Source: SKPH01 sp051748565 (lineage in GTDB: Bacteria; Bacillota; Dethiobacteria; DTU022). Taken from it: a stretch of 14,348 nt of DNA. The notes beneath the pieces are model-generated. The model saw nothing but the letters and a program-made list of their open reading frames with translations. It was not told the origin of the DNA and made no database searches. Each line of letters starts with the position of its first letter. The first letter of the stretch is position 1. Positions 1 to 6,704 of the stretch are shown in pieces. The stretch lies in NCBI GenBank assembly GCA_051748565.1, contig JBNJHN010000054.1, positions 1 to 14,348 of the forward strand, written 5' to 3'. Both the position numbers and the translations under genes were made by a program.

Positions 1-24
1 GATTATTTGAGATTATTTGAGATT
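1..24. repeat. Short tandem direct repeat at window edge
   Basis: The 10-mer GATTATTTGA occurs twice in tandem, followed by a partial third copy (GATT). It is cut by the start of the window, so its full extent is unknown. It lies about 140 bp upstream of a recombinase gene, but nothing in the sequence shows that it is a recombination site. Confidence 0.5.
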
Positions 25-64
25 TCGGCTTATTATAAAGTATAAAAATTTTAAGCACCCAACC

Positions 65-93
65 TTGACAAAAAAGAAAATATCATTCAGAAT
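65..93 (+). promoter_or_regulatory. Possible sigma-A promoter for the recombinase gene
   Basis: A perfect -35 hexamer TTGACA (65-70) is followed after 17 bp by CAGAAT (88-93), which matches four of six -10 positions. A better -10-like TATAAT at 99-104 is 28 bp from the -35, too far to pair with it. The surrounding DNA is strongly A+T-rich, so chance matches are likely. The next gene starts at 165. Confidence 0.35.
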
Positions 94-164
94 ATAGATA
101 TAATTCCGCAATTATATTATAGTTCCGTATTACAATTATATGGCATTAATTGGATGGTGAGTTT

Positions 165-1274
165 ATGGGTTACCCAAGACGAATGCCATCGGTTTTAAAC
201 AGCTACGAACAACTGGCGTTATTGAAACAGCCTAATCCAAAAGCGCCCACAGGTATGCGTAATCTATGCATCCTTACTTTAATGCTTAAAATTGGTCTGC
301 GAGTCAATGAAGTTATAAATCTTCAGGGAAATGACATCGATTGGAATCAGGGAAAAATCAACATTAAGGAAAGCGGCGCAGCAAAGGGAAGAACCCTCTG
401 GGTCGACGAACCTGAAATAGCCCTGCTTAATCGGTGGCGCAGTATTAAACCGGAAAATTCCTCATTTTTCTTTAGCACCTTGGATGGAAATAAAATTAAG
501 GATCGCTATATCAGGGAAATGGTTAAACGCCTGGCAAGGAAAGCCGGTATCAGTAAGGACGTTTACCCACACCTGCTGCGATATACATTTGCAGTCGAGT
601 TTATGCGCGAAACCAAGGATATAAATCTCCTGCAGGATGCGCTAGGCCACAGGGACACCTCAGCCACCCAGATTTATGCCAAACTTATGTTCGAAGATCT
701 CAGGGAACCATGTTTTTCTGATAAGCATAACAAGCGCAGCGGAATGCCGGCACCTGAAGACGAACAGCGGCGGTTTTCCGTAATAGAAAAATCTGGAAGT
801 GATGAAATTGAACAAGACATCGATACCCGGCAAAGTACGGCAGAAATCATCCCTGAAGAGCCGGACCGAGTTGTGAAAGAATCTAATCAGTCTGTTGCTA
901 AATCACCTGACCGTGCTGTTGATGCAATTATTGAAAACGATATACCGAAAGAAAAAGAATATGTTCCTGTGATAAAAGAAAAAAACAAACCGGATATAAC
1001 TATGGAGACTGTACCGATGAAAGAGGAAAAAGCAAAGCCGGAGAAAGAAGAACTTGAAGAGCAAGGAAAAAGTGAAGAGACTCTATATAAGAAATACGAA
1101 GAAGAAATCGAAATGAGAATACAGCTGGAGGCCGAAAAATTTACGAATAGTAAAGTTCCAATACCGGCTATAAAATGCAGCCAGTGCAATTATATTTTGC
1201 GTTTCCAGGGTGACTGTCCCAAATGCGGAGCTTCTTTCAATGCAATCTTAAAACACTGGGGCAAAAATGTATGA
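165..1274 (+). CDS. Tyrosine recombinase with C-terminal zinc ribbon
   Basis: This 369-residue protein is a site-specific recombinase of the tyrosine (phage integrase) family. The catalytic residues appear in order: R46 (in GLRVNEV), K74 on the beta-hairpin, H136 and R139 (HLLRYTF), H162 (LGHRD) and nucleophile Y171 (QIYAKL). The catalytic domain fills roughly residues 6-180. The usual N-terminal SAM-like core-binding domain is absent, because the protein begins directly at the catalytic domain. Residues 190-330 are a charged, Glu/Lys-rich, low-complexity linker whose last part (about 290-327) could be coiled coil. The C-terminus has a zinc-ribbon pattern, C338-x2-C341-x9-C351-x2-C354. I chose ATG 165 because GGATGG lies about 7 bp upstream; an in-frame TTG at 150 would add five residues. 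The recombinase call is secure, but target site and role (XerC/D-like, mobile-element or regulatory) are unknown. Confidence 0.88.
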   Translation: MGYPRRMPSVLNSYEQLALLKQPNPKAPTGMRNLCILTLMLKIGLRVNEVINLQGNDIDWNQGKINIKESGAAKGRTLWVDEPEIALLNRWRSIKPENSSFFFSTLDGNKIKDRYIREMVKRLARKAGISKDVYPHLLRYTFAVEFMRETKDINLLQDALGHRDTSATQIYAKLMFEDLREPCFSDKHNKRSGMPAPEDEQRRFSVIEKSGSDEIEQDIDTRQSTAEIIPEEPDRVVKESNQSVAKSPDRAVDAIIENDIPKEKEYVPVIKEKNKPDITMETVPMKEEKAKPEKEELEEQGKSEETLYKKYEEEIEMRIQLEAEKFTNSKVPIPAIKCSQCNYILRFQGDCPKCGASFNAILKHWGKNV

Positions 1275-1410
1275 GGGAAGGGGCCCCTGGATTGATTTAT
1301 TTGCAGAGATATAACTTCCGATAATACATCTTATGTAAACTAAAAGAGAGAAGGCTATTTCTTTATCACCGCTGCCTCCCTCCGACCCCTAAAACCCATA
1401 TTTTCCAGGA

Positions 1411-1438
1411 TTTCTTTTTGTAAGAAACTTTTTGTTTT
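1411..1438 (+). terminator. Weak intrinsic terminator after the recombinase gene
   Basis: TTTCTT (1411-1416) pairs with AAGAAA (1422-1427) around a five-base loop and is followed by CTTTTTGTTTT. The T-run is good, but the stem has only one G-C pair, so it may be inefficient. It lies 137 bp after the recombinase stop. Confidence 0.35.
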
Positions 1439-1466
1439 GCCATCTAATTTACTGCTATAATATAAT
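1437..1466 (+). promoter_or_regulatory. Sigma-A promoter for the BPL_N lipoprotein gene
   Basis: TTGCCA (1437-1442, five of six) is followed after 18 bp by TATAAT (1461-1466, perfect). An overlapping TATAAT at 1456-1461 is preceded by TGC, giving an extended -10 alternative. Either would start transcription about 40-50 bp ahead of the GTG start at 1516. It overlaps the tail of the proposed upstream terminator. Confidence 0.6.
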
Positions 1467-1515
1467 TGTTTTTGTATCATTATAAATATATCAACCATTG
1501 TCCGGAGGTTAAACT

Positions 1516-2394
1516 GTGTCTAGAACTATTTACATTGCCGTATTGACAACACTTATAATTTTAACTGCCTCCCTCCTCTTTACTTCCTGTGGAAGAAACG
1601 AGATGCCCGGCCCAGCAGAACTTCCTGCAGAACCTGAAGAAATTGATTTAGTCGATAGTAATAATGGTTCTGCTGTTACTGAAAATCCGGTAGAGGAACC
1701 GGTGATGCCCCGGATTGGGATTTACAGCGGCAAAGGCAGCTGGGATGTAAATATAATAACTTTACAGCACTTTTTCGATAACTACAACATTGAATGGTCT
1801 GAACTTAACGAACAGGATGCAGTATCACTTGACCTGGGGACATATTTTGATATTATTTGGTTTCCCGGTGGCTTTGCTGCAGAGTACAAGAATTTTATAT
1901 CCGACCATTCAAACATCCGTTCTTTTGTCAGTGAGGGCGGCGCATTTATCGGCAGTTGCGCTGGAGCTTATTATGCCGGTGATATTCTGCGCTGGCACGG
2001 CACCGATCACCAGTACCCTCTCAAGCTGTTCGACGGCAGGGGAATCGGCCCGCTGGTAGGGCTTATAGCCTGGGGCGACATAGATACAATTTATCTTGAT
2101 GCTGATCACCCCGTTAATGCCGGTTTTCAAAACTCTTTGGATATGTACTACTTTGACGGCCCTTATTTTGAGCCTTACAACCCGGACAAAATTGAAGTGC
2201 TTGCCCGCTATGCCGTTAATGATAAACCGGCTGTCATTGCCGGCCGTTACGGCAGCGGAAAATATATGTTGTTTGGTCCCCACCCTGAACTTGGAGGTTA
2301 TTCCGTCGAGTCTCCGGATTTTAACCTTGATGGCGGAGAGGGAGCCCAGTGGCCCTGGCTCCATGCTTCCCTCCTCTGGTTTTCCAACTGGTAA
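1516..2394 (+). CDS. BPL_N-domain (glutamine amidotransferase-like) lipoprotein
   Basis: This 292-residue exported protein has a hydrophobic signal segment (about 4-22) and a probable lipobox ending at C25 (FTSC; Phe at -3 is unusual but tolerable), so it is probably a lipoprotein on the outer face of the membrane. An acidic linker (30-62) leads to a class-I amidotransferase-like fold of the BPL_N type from about 65 to 292. It has the FPGG loop (116-119), the nucleophile elbow GSCAG with C148, and a conserved H256-P-E258 motif (GPHPE). The Cys-His-Glu set looks intact, so it may be a hydrolase. The family name comes from fungal biotin ligase and does not imply biotin chemistry; no substrate can be assigned. 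The GTG start is supported by CGGAGG about 9 bp upstream. It precedes the CapA-like gene by 57 bp and may be co-expressed with it. Confidence 0.85.
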   Translation: MSRTIYIAVLTTLIILTASLLFTSCGRNEMPGPAELPAEPEEIDLVDSNNGSAVTENPVEEPVMPRIGIYSGKGSWDVNIITLQHFFDNYNIEWSELNEQDAVSLDLGTYFDIIWFPGGFAAEYKNFISDHSNIRSFVSEGGAFIGSCAGAYYAGDILRWHGTDHQYPLKLFDGRGIGPLVGLIAWGDIDTIYLDADHPVNAGFQNSLDMYYFDGPYFEPYNPDKIEVLARYAVNDKPAVIAGRYGSGKYMLFGPHPELGGYSVESPDFNLDGGEGAQWPWLHASLLWFSNW

Positions 2395-2408
2395 GATGGA
2401 TTCCCTGA

Positions 2409-2417
2409 TGTTATAAT
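2409..2417 (+). promoter_or_regulatory. Possible extended -10 promoter for the CapA-like gene
   Basis: TGTTATAAT is an extended -10 (TG-n-TATAAT) lying 34 bp before the ATG at 2452. No convincing -35 lies 17 bp upstream, so it would rely on the extended -10. It may allow expression independent of the preceding lipoprotein gene. Confidence 0.35.
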
Positions 2418-2451
2418 TGGTTAAGCTTGTAAATTAGGATGGTGAATTGTT

Positions 2452-3771
2452 ATGCGTCGCATTTATTTTATTGCCATATTTATCGTCATGGTTACATTTT
2501 CTTTTGTTATCGGCACTCAGGCCGGGAATCTCTATCCTCCTGAAGTTATATGGGAACAACCTCCTGCTGATCTCTCCGCTGATGAAACCATGCATGAAGT
2601 AATCGAGGAAGAGCCTGAAGAAGATCCGGAACCTGATCTGCAAACCGTTAATTTGGTTGCTGTGGGTAATATATTTCCCCATATACCGCAGATTGAACAA
2701 GCTTATGTCGGTGATGGTGTTTACGATTTTAGTCCCAGCTTCGAGATAATTTCACCTTATCTCCAGGCTGCAGATATAGCCTTTGCAGATCTCGAAACAT
2801 CCCAGGCCGGTCCTGATATAACTTTCCAGGGGGTTAAAGGTTATACCGGCTTTCCCCTGTTTAATACCCCCCAGGAGTTGTCAGTTGCTTTACGGGATGC
2901 CGGTGTGGATGTTTTAACCCTTGGCAACAACCATGCCCTGGATCGCGGCCTGGAAGGCTTAATGGTTACGCTTGATCATCTTCGCAGCCTTGGCATTAAA
3001 ACCTTTGGCGCTTATAAAAACGAGGAGGAAAGAAATACTCCGCTAATTATAGAAAAAGAGGGCATCAAAATCGCTTTTATCGGTTACACTTTTAGTACTA
3101 ACGGCATTCGTGTCCCTGATGGCCATGAATATTGTGTTAATTTTACACCTGGATTTCAGGATATAAGCCCAATTATCGAAGATATTTCTATCGCAAAGCA
3201 AAGAGGAGCCGATATAATTGCTTTTTTCCCCCACTGGGGCGAAAATGAATACTCTAAAGAACCTCAGCCCCAGTACTATCGTGAGGTAGCCGCAGAATTG
3301 GCAGCAGCAGGAGCAGACCTGATCATCGGTGGCCATCCAAAGTTTATCCAGCCGATTGAATGGTTCTTCACCGAAGAAGCAGACGGGTCAGAAAGGGCTG
3401 CACTTGCTATCTACTCCCAGGGAACCTTTCTTTCAAACCAACATTACCCGGCCAATATTTCCCCTTTAGTAGAGTATGGACTGCTGCTTGATGTCGAACT
3501 AACAAAAAATATCGACAGTGGCGAAGCCTGGATTAGCGGGATAAATTACGAAGTAACCTGGATACATCGCGAATGGCGTCACCGCATTCTCCCTCTTTCA
3601 GATGTTTTTACCTCGCCTCCGGAAAAATATAACTTAAGCGCATCTAAACTTGAAAACCTGAAATCTTGGCAGCAAGAAATTATCGATATTATCCATATGT
3701 ATGGTCATGCAGAAGATCAAATCAGGGCAATGGCAATTTCTGATTCTTTGTTTGAGCGTTCATATCGTTAG
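2452..3771 (+). CDS. CapA/PGA_cap family membrane-anchored protein
   Basis: This 439-residue protein belongs to the PGA_cap (CapA) family, calcineurin-like metallophosphatase-fold proteins linked to poly-gamma-glutamate capsule synthesis and other envelope roles. An N-terminal hydrophobic segment (4-21) is a membrane anchor or signal peptide without a lipobox Cys, followed by an acidic Glu/Pro linker (30-63). The domain runs from about 65 to 390 with LGNNHALDRG (158-166), FPHWGENEY (259-267), GGHPKFIQPIE (293-303) and YSQGTFLSN (321-329). Two positions look unusual: the first motif reads VGN (N73) where the family normally has VGD, and the second reads ADLET (D113) where NLE is common. GGATGGTGA precedes the ATG. 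No capB or capC partner is present, so capsule synthesis is not established. The gene sits between an envelope lipoprotein and a glycosyltransferase. Confidence 0.88.
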   Translation: MRRIYFIAIFIVMVTFSFVIGTQAGNLYPPEVIWEQPPADLSADETMHEVIEEEPEEDPEPDLQTVNLVAVGNIFPHIPQIEQAYVGDGVYDFSPSFEIISPYLQAADIAFADLETSQAGPDITFQGVKGYTGFPLFNTPQELSVALRDAGVDVLTLGNNHALDRGLEGLMVTLDHLRSLGIKTFGAYKNEEERNTPLIIEKEGIKIAFIGYTFSTNGIRVPDGHEYCVNFTPGFQDISPIIEDISIAKQRGADIIAFFPHWGENEYSKEPQPQYYREVAAELAAAGADLIIGGHPKFIQPIEWFFTEEADGSERAALAIYSQGTFLSNQHYPANISPLVEYGLLLDVELTKNIDSGEAWISGINYEVTWIHREWRHRILPLSDVFTSPPEKYNLSASKLENLKSWQQEIIDIIHMYGHAEDQIRAMAISDSLFERSYR

Positions 3772-3828
3772 GCTCACTGCTGTTGATTTGGAAACCTTTT
3801 ATCATAAGAACGCAGAGGAGTTTAAAAA

Positions 3829-5022
3829 TTGAAAATTGGTGTTTTTACAGATAGCTACCGCCCTTACACCAGCGGCGTGGTAAGATCAATTGAACTCTTT
3901 TCGCGTGAATTCGATTTGAAAGGTCATGAGGTTTTTATTTTCGGACCAGATTATCCCCTCCTGCACCCTCCAAAAGAAAAAGGAGTCTTCCGCTTCATGT
4001 CAGTTCCATGGCCGACTGTCCCCGAGTTTTCGCTGCCAATACCGATATCAGCACAGTTGAGCTCGACGATAAAAGATATCGGTCTCGATATAATCCACGC
4101 CCATTCTCCCTTTTTGCTCGGAAGGCTGGGCGCACGTGCCGCGCGCAGGCACAAATTGCCTCTGGTATTTACTTTTCATACATTATACGATCAATATGTT
4201 CATTATTTTCCAATTGCTGAAAAAACATCCAAACAAATTGTACAGGCAATCGGTCGTAACTTTTGCAATCGATGTAATATGGTTGTCGCCCCTTCTCTTC
4301 TTGTTGTTAATTACCTGCGGCGCATAGGAGTTGAAGCGCCTATCGTAAGTATACCAACCGGTGTAGATCTTTCTGAATTTGAAGATCTTGATCGCAGTTG
4401 GCTTAAAAACAACTACGGTGTAAAAGCAGAAGAAAAAGTACTTTTATTCGTAGGCAGGTTGGGAAAAGAAAAAAACGTTACCTTTTTAATTAAATCTTTC
4501 CAGGCTGTGCTCCAAAAATACTCTGCCGCACGCCTGGTAATGGTCGGCAAAGGCCCTCAGGAAAATTCACTTCGCAATCTTATCCGTCAGCTTGGAATTG
4601 AAGAAAAAGTCATTTTCACCGGCGTTTTACCGCGCAAAACAATTGTCCACTGTTATGCCAGCGCAGACTTGTTTGTATTCCCATCTGTAACTGAAACCCA
4701 GGGGCTTGTAATTGGAGAAGCTAAAGCTACCGGTTTGCCCGTGGTAGCAATCCGAGCTTTCGGGCCTGCAGAAATGGTCGCCCACGGGGAAGACGGTATA
4801 TTAACCGACCCTTCCCTCCCCGCTTTCACTGAAGCAATCCTCGAACTGCTTCAGGATGATCAGCTCCATAACCGTATGAGTAAGCAAGCCCTTAAAAATG
4901 CTCCTCTTGTTTCTTCGTCTCACAGCGCTGATAAAATGCTTGAAGTATACCAGGACTTAATTGATGAAAAAGCTTATGCAACGCGCAAACGAAACTCTTA
5001 TTGGTATAAGCGCGGCAGTTGA
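3829..5022 (+). CDS. GT4 glycosyltransferase, diacylglycerol-glucosyltransferase-like
   Basis: This 397-residue, probably membrane-associated protein has a GT-B fold of family GT4. The N-terminal half begins MKIGVFTDSYRPYTSGVVRS, with the Gly-rich acceptor-side loop, followed by IIHAHSP (88-94) and FTFHTLYDQY (114-123). The C-terminal donor domain has IPTGVD (175-180), FVGRLGKEKN (207-216), and the E-x7-E nucleotide-sugar motif at E289 and E297 (ETQGLVIGE). These features match retaining transferases such as 1,2-diacylglycerol 3-glucosyltransferases, which make membrane glycolipids and lipoteichoic-acid anchors, but acceptor and sugar are inferred from overall resemblance. The TTG start at 3829 is supported by AGAGGAG about 9 bp upstream. 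It begins 57 bp after the CapA-like stop with no clear terminator between them, so co-transcription is likely. Confidence 0.87.
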   Translation: MKIGVFTDSYRPYTSGVVRSIELFSREFDLKGHEVFIFGPDYPLLHPPKEKGVFRFMSVPWPTVPEFSLPIPISAQLSSTIKDIGLDIIHAHSPFLLGRLGARAARRHKLPLVFTFHTLYDQYVHYFPIAEKTSKQIVQAIGRNFCNRCNMVVAPSLLVVNYLRRIGVEAPIVSIPTGVDLSEFEDLDRSWLKNNYGVKAEEKVLLFVGRLGKEKNVTFLIKSFQAVLQKYSAARLVMVGKGPQENSLRNLIRQLGIEEKVIFTGVLPRKTIVHCYASADLFVFPSVTETQGLVIGEAKATGLPVVAIRAFGPAEMVAHGEDGILTDPSLPAFTEAILELLQDDQLHNRMSKQALKNAPLVSSSHSADKMLEVYQDLIDEKAYATRKRNSYWYKRGS

Positions 5023-5395
5023 GACAACTGCCTTAAAATATAACAGGACCAATCTGTAATCAACGGACAGCTTAATCACAAATTGACATTCAATTTTCTT
5101 TAAAGGGTCTTAGCCCTTTATTATTTTGTACCGTTTTACCCTATTTCGGTCTGAAATTTCATGTGGCCAGTTTTTAATTCCTTATAAATCCTGTTAAATC
5201 CCCCCATAACTCTCAAAAGGTTGTTAATCGCCCGGCTATCAACATTATTATTTTTCCCTGCCTGAGTTTTAAAATCCAGGGTCTGAAAACGGCAATCTCT
5301 CTTGCTTATTAATTTTCCACATGATAAGTTAAAGATAATAACATTACCTAACGCTTATAACATAAAATACTAGTTAGTCTAGTTAGGAGGACTGC
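5023..5395. other. 373-bp intergenic region with a possible coding remnant
   Basis: Between the glycosyltransferase and the finger-protein gene I see a weak terminator-like hairpin (5101-5120) and no intact gene. On the - strand a frame stays open for 72 codons (5354 down to a TAA at 5136-5138). Its composition looks protein-like (for example VDSRAINNLLRVMGGF), but it has no ATG near its start and no ribosome binding site, so it could be a decayed gene or chance. The last 60 bp are A+T-rich and probably hold the promoter of the next gene, though no clear -35/-10 pair could be assigned. Confidence 0.4.
5101..5120 (+). terminator. Weak terminator-like hairpin after the glycosyltransferase
   Basis: TAAAGGG (5101-5107) pairs with CCCTTTA (5114-5120) around the loop TCTTAG and is followed by the T-rich but interrupted TTATTTTGT. 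It lies 78 bp after the stop and is the only hairpin-plus-T-stretch before the next gene. Confidence 0.4.
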
Positions 5396-6397
5396 ATGGA
5401 TAGCTCTGATAATTATCCACAAGGCAATTGCGGCAAAGGAGCCATTTCTAATAGCGAGCCAATTGGCCGCTATAGTCAATATAAAATATTAAAAGAAGCT
5501 TCTCCGGCTGAAAAATATTTATCAAAGCAGACAGTCGATCACGTAGATAACAAAACGAAGCTACTTTCAGAATATTTTATTGTCCCGGCAGATGATGCAG
5601 TTTATCAGGAAAAAACATTAAATGCCTTTGATTATTACCCTGAAATATTGCTGGACTTTATTAACATGGCCAAAACAATAAAAAGAAGCAATGAAATTGA
5701 AATTGCCAACCAGATTTTGAATTATTGTAATCGCTATGGATTATTCAATATCTCGGCCCTTTATTCAGTTGACTTTGGGATAAGAGATAAAATAGTCTAT
5801 AATGGAAAAAATTATTTTAAATATGATTATTACTGGGTATTGCTAAGCCAGGTCGGGATGAAAGCTTTATATGGTCGGGAAGGGGAAAGTGAATTTATTC
5901 ATGTTTTAGATTTTGCAGATATTTTTTTTCCGAAGTTATGGAACAGATATGCAGAGTTTATGGAAGATAAGGATGGTTTAGAAAGCAAACTCAAAAATAA
6001 TTATTTTTGTGAACCTCTAGAATACCTTGTAAAGGAAATATCATTGCTTTATTGTCAATTTGAACCCTGGTTCGATCGCACTTCCATTGATGAAAATACT
6101 TTTGGTTTAATTGAACGATTACCTGCGAACCCTACAACTGCACCGGTTACTGTTTCAATTGATTATAACCGAACCTGGAAATTGAAATGGATATATAAGT
6201 CTTTGATAGATGCTCTTAATATTATGTTTATAAAAAATATTATTGAAATGAATCAAAGAGTACTTTTTTGTCAGAATTGCCATTCATCGTTTATTACCAG
6301 AAGGAAAATCCATAAATATTGCAGTCTGCGATGTAATAATGCCGCTCGTCAGAGAAAGTGGTATAGCAAGCGTAAAAAGAAAAACAGGGAATTATAA
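5396..6397 (+). CDS. Unrecognised protein with C-terminal four-cysteine finger
   Basis: I do not recognise this 333-residue protein. It has no signal peptide or transmembrane segment and looks cytoplasmic. The central part (about 60-285) is rich in aromatic residues, Ile, Asn and Lys and appears mostly helical, with no catalytic motif I can name. The C-terminus carries C292-x2-C295-x13-C309-x3-C313, a treble-clef-like zinc finger (CQNCHSSF then KYCSLRC), followed by a very basic tail (RQRKWYSKRKKKNR) suited to nucleic-acid contact. The layout of an undefined helical domain plus terminal KYCS-type finger recalls uncharacterised proteins with CGNR-like or DUF-type fingers, but the CGNR signature itself is absent. 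The gene looks more A+T-rich than its neighbours, as transferred genes often do. The start is well supported by AGGAGG five bases before the ATG. Confidence 0.7.
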   Translation: MDSSDNYPQGNCGKGAISNSEPIGRYSQYKILKEASPAEKYLSKQTVDHVDNKTKLLSEYFIVPADDAVYQEKTLNAFDYYPEILLDFINMAKTIKRSNEIEIANQILNYCNRYGLFNISALYSVDFGIRDKIVYNGKNYFKYDYYWVLLSQVGMKALYGREGESEFIHVLDFADIFFPKLWNRYAEFMEDKDGLESKLKNNYFCEPLEYLVKEISLLYCQFEPWFDRTSIDENTFGLIERLPANPTTAPVTVSIDYNRTWKLKWIYKSLIDALNIMFIKNIIEMNQRVLFCQNCHSSFITRRKIHKYCSLRCNNAARQRKWYSKRKKKNREL

Positions 6398-6433
6398 ACT
6401 TCTCCCGGCTTCCTATAATCTTTTTAGTTTAGA

Positions 6434-6460
6434 TTGACAAACTATCACAATTACTATAAT
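6434..6460 (+). promoter_or_regulatory. Sigma-A-type promoter for the 39-residue membrane protein
   Basis: A perfect TTGACA (6434-6439) and a perfect TATAAT (6455-6460) are separated by 15 bp, two less than ideal. Two consensus hexamers close together between genes make a real promoter likely. A transcript starting near 6467 would have a leader of about 100 nt. Confidence 0.55.
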
Positions 6461-6470
6461 ATCCCACATA

Positions 6471-6542
6471 GCGGGTTCGATTATTAATCCCGCAGCAATT
6501 AAGCAAAATAAGCCCTCTGTGCAATCTTTCTACAGTGGGCTT
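6471..6542 (+). promoter_or_regulatory. Hairpin-containing 5' leader of the small ORF
   Basis: Two inverted repeats lie between the promoter and the small gene. The first is GCGGG (6471-6475) with CCCGC (6489-6493). The second is AAGCCC-T-CTGT (6510-6520) with ACAG-T-GGGCTT (6532-6542), ten pairs around one T-T mismatch. The second is followed by TACTTCTAAA, too weak a T-run for a clear terminator. The ribosome binding site at 6555-6560 is outside both stems. It may be an attenuator, an RNA-stability element or a protein-binding site; none can be decided here. Confidence 0.45.
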
Positions 6543-6567
6543 ACTTCTAAATCAGGGAGGAAGTAAG

Positions 6568-6687
6568 ATGAGGGAATTAATTACCGGATTAGTACTGATT
6601 GGGATCTTTTTTTTCCTTGTTCTTTTTCTTAAGAGCGGTTATGACAGAAAAAAGGAAGATGAAGCCAAAAAAAAATTAAAGAAATAA
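6568..6687 (+). CDS. Small single-pass membrane protein (39 aa)
   Basis: A strong GGGAGG ribosome binding site (6555-6560) stands seven bases before an ATG that opens a 39-codon frame ending in TAA. The product has one hydrophobic segment (about residues 4-22, ending in IFFFLVLFL) and a strongly charged C-terminal tail of Lys, Asp and Glu (about 23-39), so it should be a single-pass membrane protein with the positive tail in the cytoplasm. It has its own promoter and leader. It ends 17 bp before the stop of the convergent gltX, with no good terminator between them. I know of no family for it. The coding call rests on the ribosome binding site, promoter and amphipathic layout, not on homology. 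Confidence 0.65.
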   Translation: MRELITGLVLIGIFFFLVLFLKSGYDRKKEDEAKKKLKK

Positions 6688-6704
6688 CATGTAAATCTAA
6701 GGTG

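Noticed and set aside
1276..1287. GGGGCCCC palindrome just after the recombinase stop
   Set aside because: An 8-10 bp palindrome with no loop or T-run cannot form a useful terminator hairpin and has no other context.
1909..2364. Long antisense frame inside the BPL_N lipoprotein gene
   Set aside because: It lies opposite a gene with clear catalytic motifs, and its translation has no recognisable domain; it is a shadow frame.
1516..2394. Biotin-related role for the BPL_N lipoprotein because a biotin carrier is in the window
   Set aside because: The family name is historical, the gene is about 7 kb away on the other strand, and the protein is exported while biotinylation is cytoplasmic.
6471..6493. 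tRNA T-arm-like sequence (GCGGGTTCGA followed by CCCGC)
   Set aside because: The loop is 13 bases rather than seven and no acceptor, D or anticodon arm surrounds it, so it is not a tRNA or an obvious tRNA attachment-site remnant.
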